Assembly (NCBI GenBank): GCA_964421085.1 | Contig: CAYQVO010000056.1 | Location: forward strand, 1-13,493 | Source: CAYQVO01 sp964421085 | Lineage (GTDB): Bacteria > Bdellovibrionota_C > UBA2361 > CAYQVO01 | DNA length: 13,493 bases | Direction: 5' to 3' | Shown here: piece after piece, positions 6,090-13,450 of the stretch | How positions within the stretch are numbered: position 1 is the stretch's first letter | Layout: every line of letters starts with the position of its first letter | Position numbers and translations under genes: made by a program | Notes under the pieces: generated by a model | Told to the model about the DNA's origin: nothing | The model's input: the letters and a program-made list of their open reading frames with translations, nothing else | Database searches by the model: none

Positions 6090-6882
6090 TCACTCGGAAG
6101 CTGCACAGTCATCCCGGAAAATCTCGAGATGGCGGGCTGCCTCCGATGGCGAGACAGCGCGGGAAGNNNNNNNNNNTATGCCTTCCCTCCGGTTTTAAGC
6201 AGCTCCAGAATGTCCGTCGATGCTGTTGAACTCTCGATAAGCCTGCCCCGTGCATCGAAAGCAAGGTGAAGCCGATCCGTGCCATTTTTGTCGAGGACTA
6301 CTCCACCCGTGTTTCCTTTTTTGAGCGTCCATGTTCCAGTCAGGCCGTCCAGAGAAACGGGCCCCTCGTTTCGCAGCATATCGAGCAACTCCTGAATCTG
6401 TCTCCCGCTCGTTCGCAGGAGGGTGTGACCTGTAACAGGCTTGAGGAGTCCAGCCGCCTCTGTCACGGAGAGAGGACGCCTGGTAATAGAGATGTGAGGA
6501 CACTGAAAATCGGGATGACCTTTCCCGCATCTTTTCTCGGAATCCAGTCGTTCTTCAGAACCTCGAGCTCCGTCTGTGCTGAGTGTTATAAGATAGGTGC
6601 GATTATCGCTTTTGATGGTGATTCTCAGGCTTCCATCGTCTGCCCGTCCCACAACAGCTCGAGTTTCAGGAAAATCAGCCGTGCCGGCCGAATGATAGTG
6701 ATTCTCAGCCAGTGCCCCCAGATCCCTATCGAGATCGATGTATTTCTCATACAGCTGCAGAATTCTCGCGTTACCAGTTTCAAGCATTGGAANNNNNNNN
6801 NNAGCTGCAGTTGAGCAGCGGTAGTCTGACCAGCAAGGCCAGGGCGCGCTGGATTAGCCGGCTTCATGACGAATTCTGCCAT
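6090..6882 (-). CDS. Unknown protein interrupted by two assembly gaps
   Basis: I do not recognise this protein. It begins at an ATG behind GGAGG (four-base spacer): MAEFVMKPANPARPG and so on for 26 codons up to the gap at 6793-6802. A second piece, open for about 203 codons, runs to the gap at 6167-6176. It contains an acidic helical start (LQLYEKYIDLDRDLGALAE), a charged middle, CGKGHPDFQCP, and a beta-rich end (LTGTWTLKKGN, DRLHLAFDARGRL). Beyond the second gap the most protein-like frame is SPSEAARHLEIFRDD and ends at a TGA at 6090. Both joins need a true gap length of 2 modulo 3 to keep frame, so the ten Ns cannot be literal. All three pieces reading the same way supports the contig order. 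It is probably cytoplasmic, since there is no signal peptide. It is followed by the lipoprotein gene. Confidence 0.6.
6167..6176. other. Assembly gap (10 N)
   Basis: Ten unknown bases, almost certainly a scaffold placeholder of unknown length. It falls near the 3' end of the minus-strand gene, so the C terminus of that gene is uncertain. Confidence 0.95.
6793..6802. other. Assembly gap (10 N)
   Basis: A second ten-N placeholder. With the first it isolates a 616-base contig. AGCTGCAG occurs on both sides (about 6753 and 6803), a short repeat that may have hindered assembly. Confidence 0.95.
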
Positions 6883-7023
6883 AGTACCTCCGGAATGTCA
6901 GGCCACACCAATATAAATCGGACCAGGCGACGCTCCTGCTTCCGGAAAAAAATTAGGAAAAAATCGCAGATTCTCCTCCTTCCTGCAGTAGAGGCGGTTC
7001 TCACCCGGGAATACCGCGGCAGA

Positions 7024-7053
7024 TTATCTTATGACCCGGCCTTCAGTTATAAT
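7024..7053 (+). promoter_or_regulatory. Promoter candidate for the radical SAM gene
   Basis: A perfect TATAAT (7048-7053) has a weak -35 (TTATCT, 7024-7029) 18 bases upstream. Transcription would begin near 7060, about 25 bases before the ATG. The leader has no good Shine-Dalgarno motif, only GAAG just before the start. Confidence 0.5.
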
Positions 7054-7085
7054 TTACGCAGCGCAGTATTGAGTATGCCGAAGTA

Positions 7086-8051
7086 ATGGACCAGAAACTC
7101 AAAAACCTTGCCGGTCTGGAAGCCGGTCTTTCTGCCCTTGAAATGGGGGGCGTTACATCGTCAACACCGAAAAGCACAGTCCTTGAGATTACCGGCCGAT
7201 GCATCGGTAACTGCAGGGCGTGCTATACCTGCTCGAACAGGTCTATTCCTGACATGCCGGAAGGGGAAGCATTCCAGGCTGTCGACATCATGGCGAGGCT
7301 TGGATACGAAGAGGTATACGTTACCGGCGGAGAACCGATGCTGAATCCCGGACTGGCTCTTGCCGTCTGTGAATACGCGCAGTCAAAGGGCCTGCGGACA
7401 ATACTGGTGACCAGTGGATATGGACTCGACTCGCCGGACCTCGCCCGGGAAGCTCTTCGCGTGACGGATCGGATTGAGTTTTCCGTCCGAAGTCATGATC
7501 CCGCGGTTCATGACAGGATTATAAGCGGATACCTTCCGGACGATCCGAAAGTCATTTCCGATTCCATTCCTGGAAATTTCGACGCTGTCCTGAAAGCGAT
7601 GAAAACAGTGCACGATCTGAAAATGGAAATGGAGTCGGCAGCAGAGATAACAGTGAATCATGACGCATACCCCGGCTCATCTCTGTACTCTATTGTCCGG
7701 CTGCTGACTGACAGAGGAATAAGAATAGATGGCATCTTTGTGCAGCTGATTTCTCTAACGGGAAAAACCCGCCGTGAGGCGGACATCCTCAAAGAGTCCT
7801 ATTTCATTCCCGGGGAAAGGCTGCGGAAAATATTCGACGAGATTCTTCAGATTCAGAAAGATTTCGGCATCGCAGCAGGCTTCACAGACAACCCTGTCAA
7901 TCATGAGGAGACAGACATAACGTCAAAGAACGAACTTCCCGCGGAGATTCTGCCTCTCATCGGAGATGATATTCCAGCTATTGCCCCTGACTTTATGGTT
8001 CGACCGAATGTGACAAGACTCGATCGGGGAGCCGGTTCACCCGAGCATTGA
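7086..8051 (+). CDS. Radical SAM enzyme of unknown substrate
   Basis: A 321-residue radical SAM protein. The 4Fe-4S binding motif is C39-x3-C43-x2-C46 (RCIGNCRACYTC), with a further cysteine at 49. The SAM-binding GGEP motif follows at 81-84 (VTGGEPMLNPG). The core has the expected alternating helices and strands (VYVTGGEP, ILVTSGY, RIEFSVRSHD). No SPASM or Twitch cysteine cluster is visible in the C-terminal third, so it probably has a single cluster. It would generate the 5'-deoxyadenosyl radical. The substrate cannot be told from sequence. It starts with the first ATG after a TATAAT promoter. It converges on the flavin split-barrel gene, overlapping it by 15 bases, and is divergent from the gap-broken unknown gene. 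No peptide precursor or obvious partner enzyme is seen nearby. Confidence 0.93.
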   Translation: MDQKLKNLAGLEAGLSALEMGGVTSSTPKSTVLEITGRCIGNCRACYTCSNRSIPDMPEGEAFQAVDIMARLGYEEVYVTGGEPMLNPGLALAVCEYAQSKGLRTILVTSGYGLDSPDLAREALRVTDRIEFSVRSHDPAVHDRIISGYLPDDPKVISDSIPGNFDAVLKAMKTVHDLKMEMESAAEITVNHDAYPGSSLYSIVRLLTDRGIRIDGIFVQLISLTGKTRREADILKESYFIPGERLRKIFDEILQIQKDFGIAAGFTDNPVNHEETDITSKNELPAEILPLIGDDIPAIAPDFMVRPNVTRLDRGAGSPEH

Positions 8052-8399
8052 TATGCTCCGAACCTTGACCAGGACCGCACCTTTGGCCGGAAGTCCTTTG
8101 TTCTCCGGCATCTCCCTGACGAATTTCGCCCACTTTCCTGAGTCGTAATACCTGGCCGTGCCGGCAATCTTGCAGCCTTTCCATTTTTTGTCCCAAACGG
8201 CAATTCCCACTTTTTTGCTGCAGGAGAGGTTCTTCAGAGTCTGTTTCATGAAGTTGTCACTGATCAGCAGCTCTGTTCCTGATACAACCTTGACAAAAGC
8301 CACCGCAATCACATTCGGTTCAAGGTTCGCACCAACCGTGGCAAGCGCATTCGGATAACTCTCAATCAGCTTCTTCAGTTTCGGGGGAATTCGTTTCAT
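8037..8399 (-). CDS. Pyridoxamine 5'-phosphate oxidase-like flavin-binding protein
   Basis: A 120-residue protein of the PNPOx-like FMN-binding split-barrel superfamily. The usual pattern is present: 'LATVGANLEPNVIAVAF' (first strand pair), 'LLISDNFMKQTLKNL', 'KVGIAVWD', 'CKIAGTARYYDSG' and the closing 'KGAVLVKV'. Many small members of this type are flavin reductases or haem/cofactor-binding proteins. The substrate is unknown. The start chosen has AGGA six bases before the ATG. An in-frame upstream extension to 8465 lacks family similarity. Its last 15 bases overlap the end of the convergent radical SAM gene, which suggests both ends are real and could generate antisense overlap between the transcripts. 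Confidence 0.88.
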   Translation of the reverse strand: MKRIPPKLKKLIESYPNALATVGANLEPNVIAVAFVKVVSGTELLISDNFMKQTLKNLSCSKKVGIAVWDKKWKGCKIAGTARYYDSGKWAKFVREMPENKGLPAKGAVLVKVRSISMLG

Positions 8400-8697
8400 G
8401 GGAAATCCTGCAGAGCCGTTTCCTGACGAAATTAAACCAAACTGGCCGTCTCGTCCAGACGTCAAAGCTTTTCCGCATGATTCGATTTTTAAGAGCAGCG
8501 CCTCCCCGGCAGCTTCTCGAACTGGTCAGCGCACCCGTTGCCCCTGAGCGGCAAACCCTCGACCCCTCCTCCCCGAGAACCGTGGTGCGGATGCAGACCG
8601 CTGCGATAACAATGACAGGAAGCCATTTGATCGAATTCAACAGGATTTTCCAAATACTTCGGAAAACCGGGGCTGCCCAGCGGCTGATATGCTCACG
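8400..8697. other. Intergenic stretch, no firm gene
   Basis: Nothing secure. A minus-strand frame (8640 down to 8362) starts at TTG with a short hydrophobic segment (LPVIVIAAVC), but it has no ribosome binding site, becomes Arg/Ser-rich noise, and overlaps the flavin protein gene. The region probably holds the divergent promoters of the flavin protein and the antiporter. Confidence 0.4.
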
Positions 8698-8727
8698 TTG
8701 TGCTTCCTGTCACCCCCATGCTATCTT
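8698..8727 (+). promoter_or_regulatory. Promoter candidate giving a leaderless antiporter mRNA
   Basis: TTGTGC (8698-8703) and TATCTT (8722-8727) are spaced 18 bases apart. The expected start point falls at or next to the ATG at 8734, seven bases after the -10. No Shine-Dalgarno is present at that ATG. Confidence 0.35.
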
Positions 8728-8733
8728 GCCGTC

Positions 8734-9894
8734 ATGCACGGGTCCCTCGACGTGATCATGAACCTGTTCTGGATCTTTCTTGCCGCGCAGGTTGCAGCGG
8801 GCATAGCCGGAAAGATTTCTCTTCCCGTTGTTGCGGGACAAATCATCGCAGGCTGCATAGTCGGACCTTATGCGCTTGGTCTTGTCCAGCTTGATGTCGT
8901 CTCAGAGTCATTATCCGAGATAGGCGTTGTGTTTCTCCTTTTTGTCGTCGGAGTAGAGACACGGCTGGCAGAACTCCAGAAAGTGGGAAAGGTAGCGTTC
9001 AAAACGGCGGTTCTTGGTGTTGTTCTCCCCTTCATCGGCGGCGCTTTATGGGGCTGGTACGAGACACAGCAGTCGATGAAAGCGCTTTTCATAGGAACTC
9101 TTTTCGTCGCGACATCGGCAGGCATCACAGCAAGCGTGCTGAAAGAAATGGGCGCGCTTCAGCGCCTGGAAAGCAGAGTGATACTCGGCGCAGCTATCAT
9201 CGACGACATTCTCGCGATGCTGCTGGTCGGCGTTATAGGCTCTCTTCAGACCGAAGGGCATCTGGAAATTTTCGGCCTCATAGTCACTTTTATTGAGGCC
9301 CTCCTTTTCCTTTTTATTTTCGGTTATGGAGGAACGCGTCTCATAAAAAGAGCCCCGCAGCTTCTCGACCGGCCTGTCGAGCCCCTCTCACCCCTGGCAA
9401 TTTCGCTCCTGGTCTGTCTTGGCCTTGCTGCCGCGGCTTCCTGGGTGGGGCTTGCGGCAATCGTCGGAGCCTTCGTCGCGGGAGCAATAGTATCAGAATC
9501 GAATCAGCAGGAACTGATTGAAAAACAGATGCAGCCGGTCCTTCTTTTCTTTATGCCATTCTTCTTCGTCGTTACGGGCGCAAAGCTCGATGTCAGTGTT
9601 TTTGCCGACCCCTCGATGTACCTTATGATCGGCGTGGTCACTGTGCTTGCCATCATCACCAAACTCCTCGGCTGCGGCTGGGGGTCGATATCTCTTGGAA
9701 AACGTTCCGCAGTGATTATCGGCACAGGCATGGTTCCACGGGGCGAAGTTGGAATTGTCGTGGCAACCCTTGGACTGCAGTTTGGAGTATTGGATGGTGT
9801 TCTTTACGCCGCGGTCATTGCAATGTCGCTCCTGACCACGATTCTCACTCCTCCCGTACTGAAGCGGCTGCTTCACTCTCCCGAAGGGCAGTAA
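8734..9894 (+). CDS. CPA2-family cation/proton antiporter (Kef-type membrane domain)
   Basis: A 386-residue integral membrane protein with about 11-13 transmembrane segments along its whole length. Family landmarks: 'LPVVAGQIIAGCIVGPYALGL' in the first helices, 'ATSAGITASVLKEMG' (126-140) and the 'AAIIDDILAMLL' helix carrying the paired aspartates D157-D158 that bind Na+ or K+ and H+ in electrogenic CPA2 antiporters such as NapA. The C terminus shows 'GMVPRGEVGIVVATLG', typical of the family. It ends after the membrane domain, without the TrkA-N regulatory domain of KefB and KefC, so it is more like a stand-alone Na+(K+)/H+ exchanger. An ATG at 8689 would add 15 residues and one at 8758 would shorten it. 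I chose 8734 on protein length and a promoter fitting a leaderless start. The 3' end lies 18 bases from the convergent small gene. Confidence 0.93.
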   Translation: MHGSLDVIMNLFWIFLAAQVAAGIAGKISLPVVAGQIIAGCIVGPYALGLVQLDVVSESLSEIGVVFLLFVVGVETRLAELQKVGKVAFKTAVLGVVLPFIGGALWGWYETQQSMKALFIGTLFVATSAGITASVLKEMGALQRLESRVILGAAIIDDILAMLLVGVIGSLQTEGHLEIFGLIVTFIEALLFLFIFGYGGTRLIKRAPQLLDRPVEPLSPLAISLLVCLGLAAAASWVGLAAIVGAFVAGAIVSESNQQELIEKQMQPVLLFFMPFFFVVTGAKLDVSVFADPSMYLMIGVVTVLAIITKLLGCGWGSISLGKRSAVIIGTGMVPRGEVGIVVATLGLQFGVLDGVLYAAVIAMSLLTTILTPPVLKRLLHSPEGQ

Positions 9895-9912
9895 TCCGGG
9901 CATCGGCGGAGT

Positions 9913-10191
9913 TTACCTCCCCACCTTCTCCTCGAGACTGTTCATCGCCGTGATGAGCGACTTTATAAAGCGGCGGATTGCGAAACCTTCCGCATCGACA
10001 GCAGGATCAAGTTCCTTTGGAAACGCTTCCTGCGCGCTTTCGATGGCAATCCTGAAATCATGAAGCATTTCCTGCACGTTTTTACCAGGCGCGCCTGCCG
10101 CCAGCCTGTTTATCTCCTCAGAGATATAATAAAGATGCCGCCATCTGGGATCTGCAGACGGAAGGGCATCTCTTTTTGATGATTCCACCAT
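9913..10191 (-). CDS. Small helical hypothetical protein
   Basis: A 92-residue protein I do not recognise. It is predicted to be mostly helical and charged, with no signal or membrane segment: 'SEEINRLAAGAPGKNVQEMLHDFRIAIES', 'AEGFAIRRFIKSLITAMNSLEEK'. GGAGAG lies eight bases before the ATG (GTAGGAGAG), which supports it as a real gene. It converges on the antiporter gene with an 18-base gap, and its 5' end faces the divergent membrane protein gene 114 bases away. No function can be assigned. Confidence 0.7.
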   Translation of the reverse strand: MVESSKRDALPSADPRWRHLYYISEEINRLAAGAPGKNVQEMLHDFRIAIESAQEAFPKELDPAVDAEGFAIRRFIKSLITAMNSLEEKVGR

Positions 10192-10266
10192 ATCCGGAAC
10201 TCTCCTACCCGGATAAACTACCCTTCGAATCGATTTCGCGCAAATGCCGCCGCCTGATCGCCAGGT

Positions 10267-10296
10267 TTGAGCCCTGCTGCTTCTTCGTGCTATTAT
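10267..10296 (+). promoter_or_regulatory. Promoter candidate for the LPG-synthase-like gene
   Basis: TTGAGC (10267-10272) and TATTAT (10291-10296) are separated by 18 bases, a better match than most in this window. A start near 10303-10306 would give a nearly leaderless mRNA beginning at a TTG codon in frame with the downstream protein. Confidence 0.45.
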
Positions 10297-10305
10297 CTGC
10301 CTGCT

Positions 10306-11259
10306 TTGGCAACTGAAAACTCCCCGAAATCATATCGAAATCTGCTGATCCGGCTCGCGGTGAGCGCCCTTATGCTCACATTTGCGGCCTATTATGTCGA
10401 CCCTTCGCGTCTAATCGCCGTTCTCAAAAATGTCCGCATTTCCATCGTCGTTGCCGTGTGCCTCGGCTACCTCGGTTCCCAGGCTCTCACCTCCACAAAA
10501 TGGTGGCTTCTTGCAGGGAGCGCCGGAGTCGAGGCGACCGTCGCCCGGGCGATACGGGCCGGATTCATGGGAAGTTACATCAACTGTTTCGGACTTGGAA
10601 CCGTTGGCGGAGACGTGGCGCGCGCCCTCATGCTTACGAACGAGCCGTCGAAGAGAGCCGCAAGTTTTGCGTCAGTTGCGGCGGACCGGATGCTTGGAAT
10701 GGGAGTTCTCGCATCTATCGGAGTATTTTCCGCCATATTCTTCCGCGCCGGCGCCATTGAGGGCAATGTTATACTGCCGTCGATTGCAGTGTGCATTCTT
10801 GTCCCGTTGTCGTGGGTGCTTGCGCCCCGAGCTCTGGCACTAATTCTGAAAATGTTTCCAGGGGCAGAGAAACGATCAAAAGGGGTACTGGAAGCGTTTC
10901 CGACAGATCGCGCCACCCTCGTTTTCGCCTCCGGTATTTCTCTCGTCTTTCATCTCCTGCAGATCAGCCTCTTTGCGCTCATCACGCACGGTCTCGGCGC
11001 TCATATCCCCTGGCCCTTTCTTCTGGTCGCCATTCCGTTTGCAAACATTGCGAGCAACCTTCCCTTGAGCTGGATGGGACTGGGCATACGGGAGAATGCG
11101 TACATCTTCTTCTTCGTTCCCGCATACCTTTCAGGGGAACAGGCGCTTGCCTCCGGCGCCATCTGGCTCCTCTCAATGACAATCGCAAGCGCGGTCGGCG
11201 CCGTCCTGGCGGTTATGACCGGCGATCTTCGCCTGCTCAGGGACAGGTCCAGGGGCTGA
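10306..11259 (+). CDS. UPF0104 / lysylphosphatidylglycerol synthase transmembrane-type protein
   Basis: A 317-residue membrane protein (330 residues if begun at the TTG at 10267) with about seven to eight transmembrane segments. It shows the signatures of the LPG-synthase TM/flippase-like family (YbhN, AglD, N-terminal part of MprF): 'GLGTVGGDVARALML' (about 96-110), 'ADRMLGMG' (about 126-133) and near the end 'LPLSWMGLGIRENAYIF'. No catalytic lysyltransferase domain follows, so it is the stand-alone flippase-type half, presumed to move or handle a lipid or lipid-linked sugar at the cytoplasmic membrane. The start is uncertain: no ribosome binding site is visible, and the 10267 codon coincides with a -35-like hexamer, so I favour 10306. 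Its neighbours do not identify the lipid. The large membrane protein downstream (11789 on) suggests an envelope or glycan role, but this is only context. Confidence 0.88.
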   Translation: MATENSPKSYRNLLIRLAVSALMLTFAAYYVDPSRLIAVLKNVRISIVVAVCLGYLGSQALTSTKWWLLAGSAGVEATVARAIRAGFMGSYINCFGLGTVGGDVARALMLTNEPSKRAASFASVAADRMLGMGVLASIGVFSAIFFRAGAIEGNVILPSIAVCILVPLSWVLAPRALALILKMFPGAEKRSKGVLEAFPTDRATLVFASGISLVFHLLQISLFALITHGLGAHIPWPFLLVAIPFANIASNLPLSWMGLGIRENAYIFFFVPAYLSGEQALASGAIWLLSMTIASAVGAVLAVMTGDLRLLRDRSRG

Positions 11260-11269
11260 CCTCCTTGCG

Positions 11270-11497
11270 CTATTTTTCGGAATCGGTGACTCCGCTGATA
11301 TTTCCGTCGTTTTCTATGAATGCCTCGCGCACTTCTTTCAGATCTTTCACCCCCTGCTTTCGCAGTTCAGCAGGCAGTTCAACCTTTGCTGTCATTTCTC
11401 TCCGGAGGTTCCGATGAATTATCTCGCCGTTCCTGATCACCGCGGTGGGAGGTTCACGGAGCAATGGACGAAGCGCGGAAAATTGCGGCGACAGCAA
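11270..11497 (-). pseudogene. Truncated DUF421/YetF-type C-terminal domain
   Basis: The 75-codon frame reads 'REPPTAVIRNGEIIHRNLRREMT' (in part), then 'ELPAELRKQGVKDLKEVREAFIENDGNISGV', which is a DUF421 domain as found at the C terminus of YetF-type membrane proteins ('PTVLIRNGKI...L..EEL...LR..GI.DL.EV..A.LE.NG..SV'). The usual N-terminal transmembrane part is missing: an in-frame TAG lies just before the first available start (TTG). No ribosome binding site is present. The break falls at about 11,500, a few bases from the inverted repeat at 11512-11565, so I read this as a gene cut by an insertion, probably non-functional. It converges on the upstream membrane protein gene (10-base gap). 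Confidence 0.75.
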
Positions 11498-11511
11498 GTC
11501 CCCCGACTATT

Positions 11512-11565
11512 AGAGCGCCCTGCAAAAATAATGTCCCGGAGAGGGACATTACTTTTGTGCGCTCT
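11512..11565. repeat. Long imperfect inverted repeat (hairpin), likely mobile-element scar
   Basis: AGAGCGC (11512-11518) pairs with GCGCTCT (11559-11565). Inside it CAAAA (11523-11527) pairs with TTTTG (11553-11557), and TAATGTCCC (11529-11537) pairs with GGGACATTA (11543-11551) around the loop GGAGA. About 21 of 24 positions can pair. The inner motif recurs in direct orientation at 11590-11607. It resembles paired transposase binding sites or a MITE/REP-like end more than a terminator, because no U run follows the whole stem. Confidence 0.6.
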
Positions 11566-11583
11566 CCGCGGCCAGGGCCGCGG
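11566..11583. repeat. Second hairpin, CCGCGGC/GCCGCGG
   Basis: A perfect seven-base stem with a CAGG loop immediately follows the long inverted repeat, adding a second strong structure next to it. Confidence 0.6.
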
Positions 11584-11589
11584 CCCCCT

Positions 11590-11607
11590 GAGGGACAATA
11601 ACTTTAG
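11590..11607 (+). repeat. Third copy of the GGGACA(A/T)TA motif
   Basis: GAGGGACAATAACTTTAG resembles the right arm of the long inverted repeat (GAGGGACATTACTTTTG, 11541-11557) and, on the other strand, its left arm. All three are followed by a G/C-containing GCG within a few bases. Confidence 0.55.
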
Positions 11608-11788
11608 CGTTAACCAGTAAAAAGTGAATATTTCCGACTGAATAAATTAGCGGCCGTAGAAATGACCTCGGCGGGGTCGGGGTGCGAATTATCCTGCGCC
11701 CTGGGTTCTGATTTAGACTTCCGGCAACGGATCGTGTACACAATATAGCCTTCAGGTCCCTTTCCGGACAGTACTTCGCAGTTGAATT
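11608..11788. other. Intergenic region upstream of the large membrane protein
   Basis: No gene seen. It should contain the promoter of the next gene. A TATAGC-like hexamer lies near 11,743, but no good -35 partner is found, and there is no Shine-Dalgarno motif before the ATG at 11789. Confidence 0.35.
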
Positions 11789-13450
11789 ATGCAATTTCTC
11801 GGCAAGATCATCGCCTGGCGACAGAGTGTGAACGACAAGGGACGAAAAAACGGACCGGCTTCCCTGCTGCTCACTACCGGGTGTGGGTTTATCCTCATCG
11901 GAATTCTCTATGGTCCCTGCAGCTTCCCCCTGTGCTTCGGGCCTCTGCTTACTCTGAACAGCGGCGCCTGGTGTCTGCTTGGCGGAATTCTGATGCTGAC
12001 AGCGATCCTGACTGCCAGGTCCATCATTGTGCCGATACATGCCTCGGGATGGATTTTGCCGTTGATTGCGATGCTTCTGTCCGACCTTGCTTACCGCAGG
12101 TCTTCTTTTTTTCAGACAGATTACTGGCCTCTCATTCTCGCCCTCGCAGCGCTGATTACATACGGCTTCCTGAAAATCGAACGGCGCCGGGCCGTCGCTT
12201 TCATGCCCGCCCTGCTGCTCATTGTCACCGCATTTTCGGGAGTGATATCTTTTCTGCTCGAGTCGAACGGGCGCCTTATCTTTTCAGACGACATGCCTCC
12301 CTTTCTCTACCGTCTGATGCAGCTCAAGGAAAATTTTCCACTGATACCGTTTTACAACCCCGAGTGGAACGGCGGTGTGGAAGCCCGCGAATTTTTCCCT
12401 TCCGGATCCCTGAACATCTTCTTTCTCTGGTTCCCCGTAATTAAACTCGCGGATCTGCGTTCCGTATTCACGCCTCTCGTCGGCATAACCGTCTTTCTCT
12501 TCATTCCGGCCTGCATCTGCTGCGCAGCCCGTCTGCTCAACCTCGGAAGGAACGCGGCATGTTTCGCGGCGGTATTATCGCTGTGCTGCTCCATCGAGTG
12601 GTACCGATGGTCGCTCCTTTACGGAACGCTTCCCTTCATAACAGCCGCAGGCCTTTTCCCTCTTAATGTCGCCCTGTGCATCCGGGCCGCGAAAGAAAAC
12701 TTCAACCGTCTTCACGCTCTTGTCTTCTTCTGTTCCATGTCCCTTATGGCCTTCTGGACTCCATCGCTTCTTGCGATAGCTCCCGTGGCGCTCTGCACCC
12801 TCCTGCACCGAAGGGCCTGGAAAGAAAACCGCGCGTTCACCCTGGTTCTCATTCTGCTTGCGATCCTTCACCTGCCCTGGATCCTCCTTTTCCTGAAGGC
12901 ATCTCAGGTGGGAGACTTTATCCTCGCCCAGCAGTCGTCCGAAGCTGCCGCTCTCCCCGCTTCCGTCCATACGGCGCCCTTTTCCCTGCCGGCATTGAGC
13001 CGGCATGGTTTTATGAAAGCTACACTTGGCACTATCCGCGAATTCACGAGAAATACACATCCGCTGCTGCTCTTTCTGATCGTTCCTGCATTCGGGCTCA
13101 CTATTTCCGCGCGCTCGAGGGGCTATATCGCCGCCATTCTCGTCACGATTCTGCTTTCGATAGCCGGCCCCGTAGTCAAGCCCGCGCACCGTCATGAGAA
13201 GGTTGCGGAAGAAACCGGCCTACGAGATCGATCTGCCCACGGTCCGCGACTTCGTGCTGACCATTCCGCTTTCTCAGTTTCTGGAATCGATGTTTTCCAG
13301 CGAAAAGAAATCGGGGCCTGGTGGAGGCGTCCGCACCGCATCGCTGCTGCTGGCCGGCGCTCTGTTATGGTACTGCCCGTACTGGATCTGGAAAGTCGCA
13401 GCCAACGATACGTTCCTGACTTATTTTTTTGCGGGGTCCATCGTGGATGA
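11789..13450 (+). CDS. Multi-spanning PTPS-related/GT-C-like membrane protein, frameshifted
   Basis: The open frame is 553 residues, but only the first ~465 look genuine. It is a polytopic membrane protein with many hydrophobic segments. A luminal-type loop 'FSDDMPPFLYRLMQLKENF' and 'FYNPEWNGGVEAREFFPSGSL' is the hallmark of the 6-pyruvoyl-tetrahydropterin-synthase-related membrane family, which resembles GT-C glycosyltransferases ('D...H..R......G..YP.W...'). Those proteins are thought to transfer sugars from lipid carriers, but few are characterised. After 'SIAGPVVKPAHRHE' the frame turns into Arg/Ser/His-rich, non-membrane sequence. The real continuation is in the frame beginning at about 13194. 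Either a one-base insertion, a two-base deletion or an assembly error causes this. No ribosome binding site is visible before the ATG. Confidence 0.8.
   Translation: MQFLGKIIAWRQSVNDKGRKNGPASLLLTTGCGFILIGILYGPCSFPLCFGPLLTLNSGAWCLLGGILMLTAILTARSIIVPIHASGWILPLIAMLLSDLAYRRSSFFQTDYWPLILALAALITYGFLKIERRRAVAFMPALLLIVTAFSGVISFLLESNGRLIFSDDMPPFLYRLMQLKENFPLIPFYNPEWNGGVEAREFFPSGSLNIFFLWFPVIKLADLRSVFTPLVGITVFLFIPACICCAARLLNLGRNAACFAAVLSLCCSIEWYRWSLLYGTLPFITAAGLFPLNVALCIRAAKENFNRLHALVFFCSMSLMAFWTPSLLAIAPVALCTLLHRRAWKENRAFTLVLILLAILHLPWILLFLKASQVGDFILAQQSSEAAALPASVHTAPFSLPALSRHGFMKATLGTIREFTRNTHPLLLFLIVPAFGLTISARSRGYIAAILVTILLSIAGPVVKPAHRHEKVAEETGLRDRSAHGPRLRADHSAFSVSGIDVFQRKEIGAWWRRPHRIAAAGRRSVMVLPVLDLESRSQRYVPDLFFCGVHRG

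Noticed and set aside
6059..6166. Two other minus-strand frames after the 6167 gap, one ending at 6107-6109 and one at 6059-6061
   Set aside because: Both are less protein-like than the frame ending at 6090. Because the gap length is unknown, the literal ten-N frame has no standing.
8362..8640. Minus-strand frame with a short hydrophobic N terminus (LPVIVIAAVC)
   Set aside because: TTG start without a ribosome binding site, rest of the frame Arg/Ser-rich, and it overlaps the real flavin protein gene in another frame.
11512..11565. Reading the long inverted repeat as a simple rho-independent terminator
   Set aside because: No U run follows the full stem in either direction, and its motif is repeated a third time nearby, which fits a mobile-element end better.
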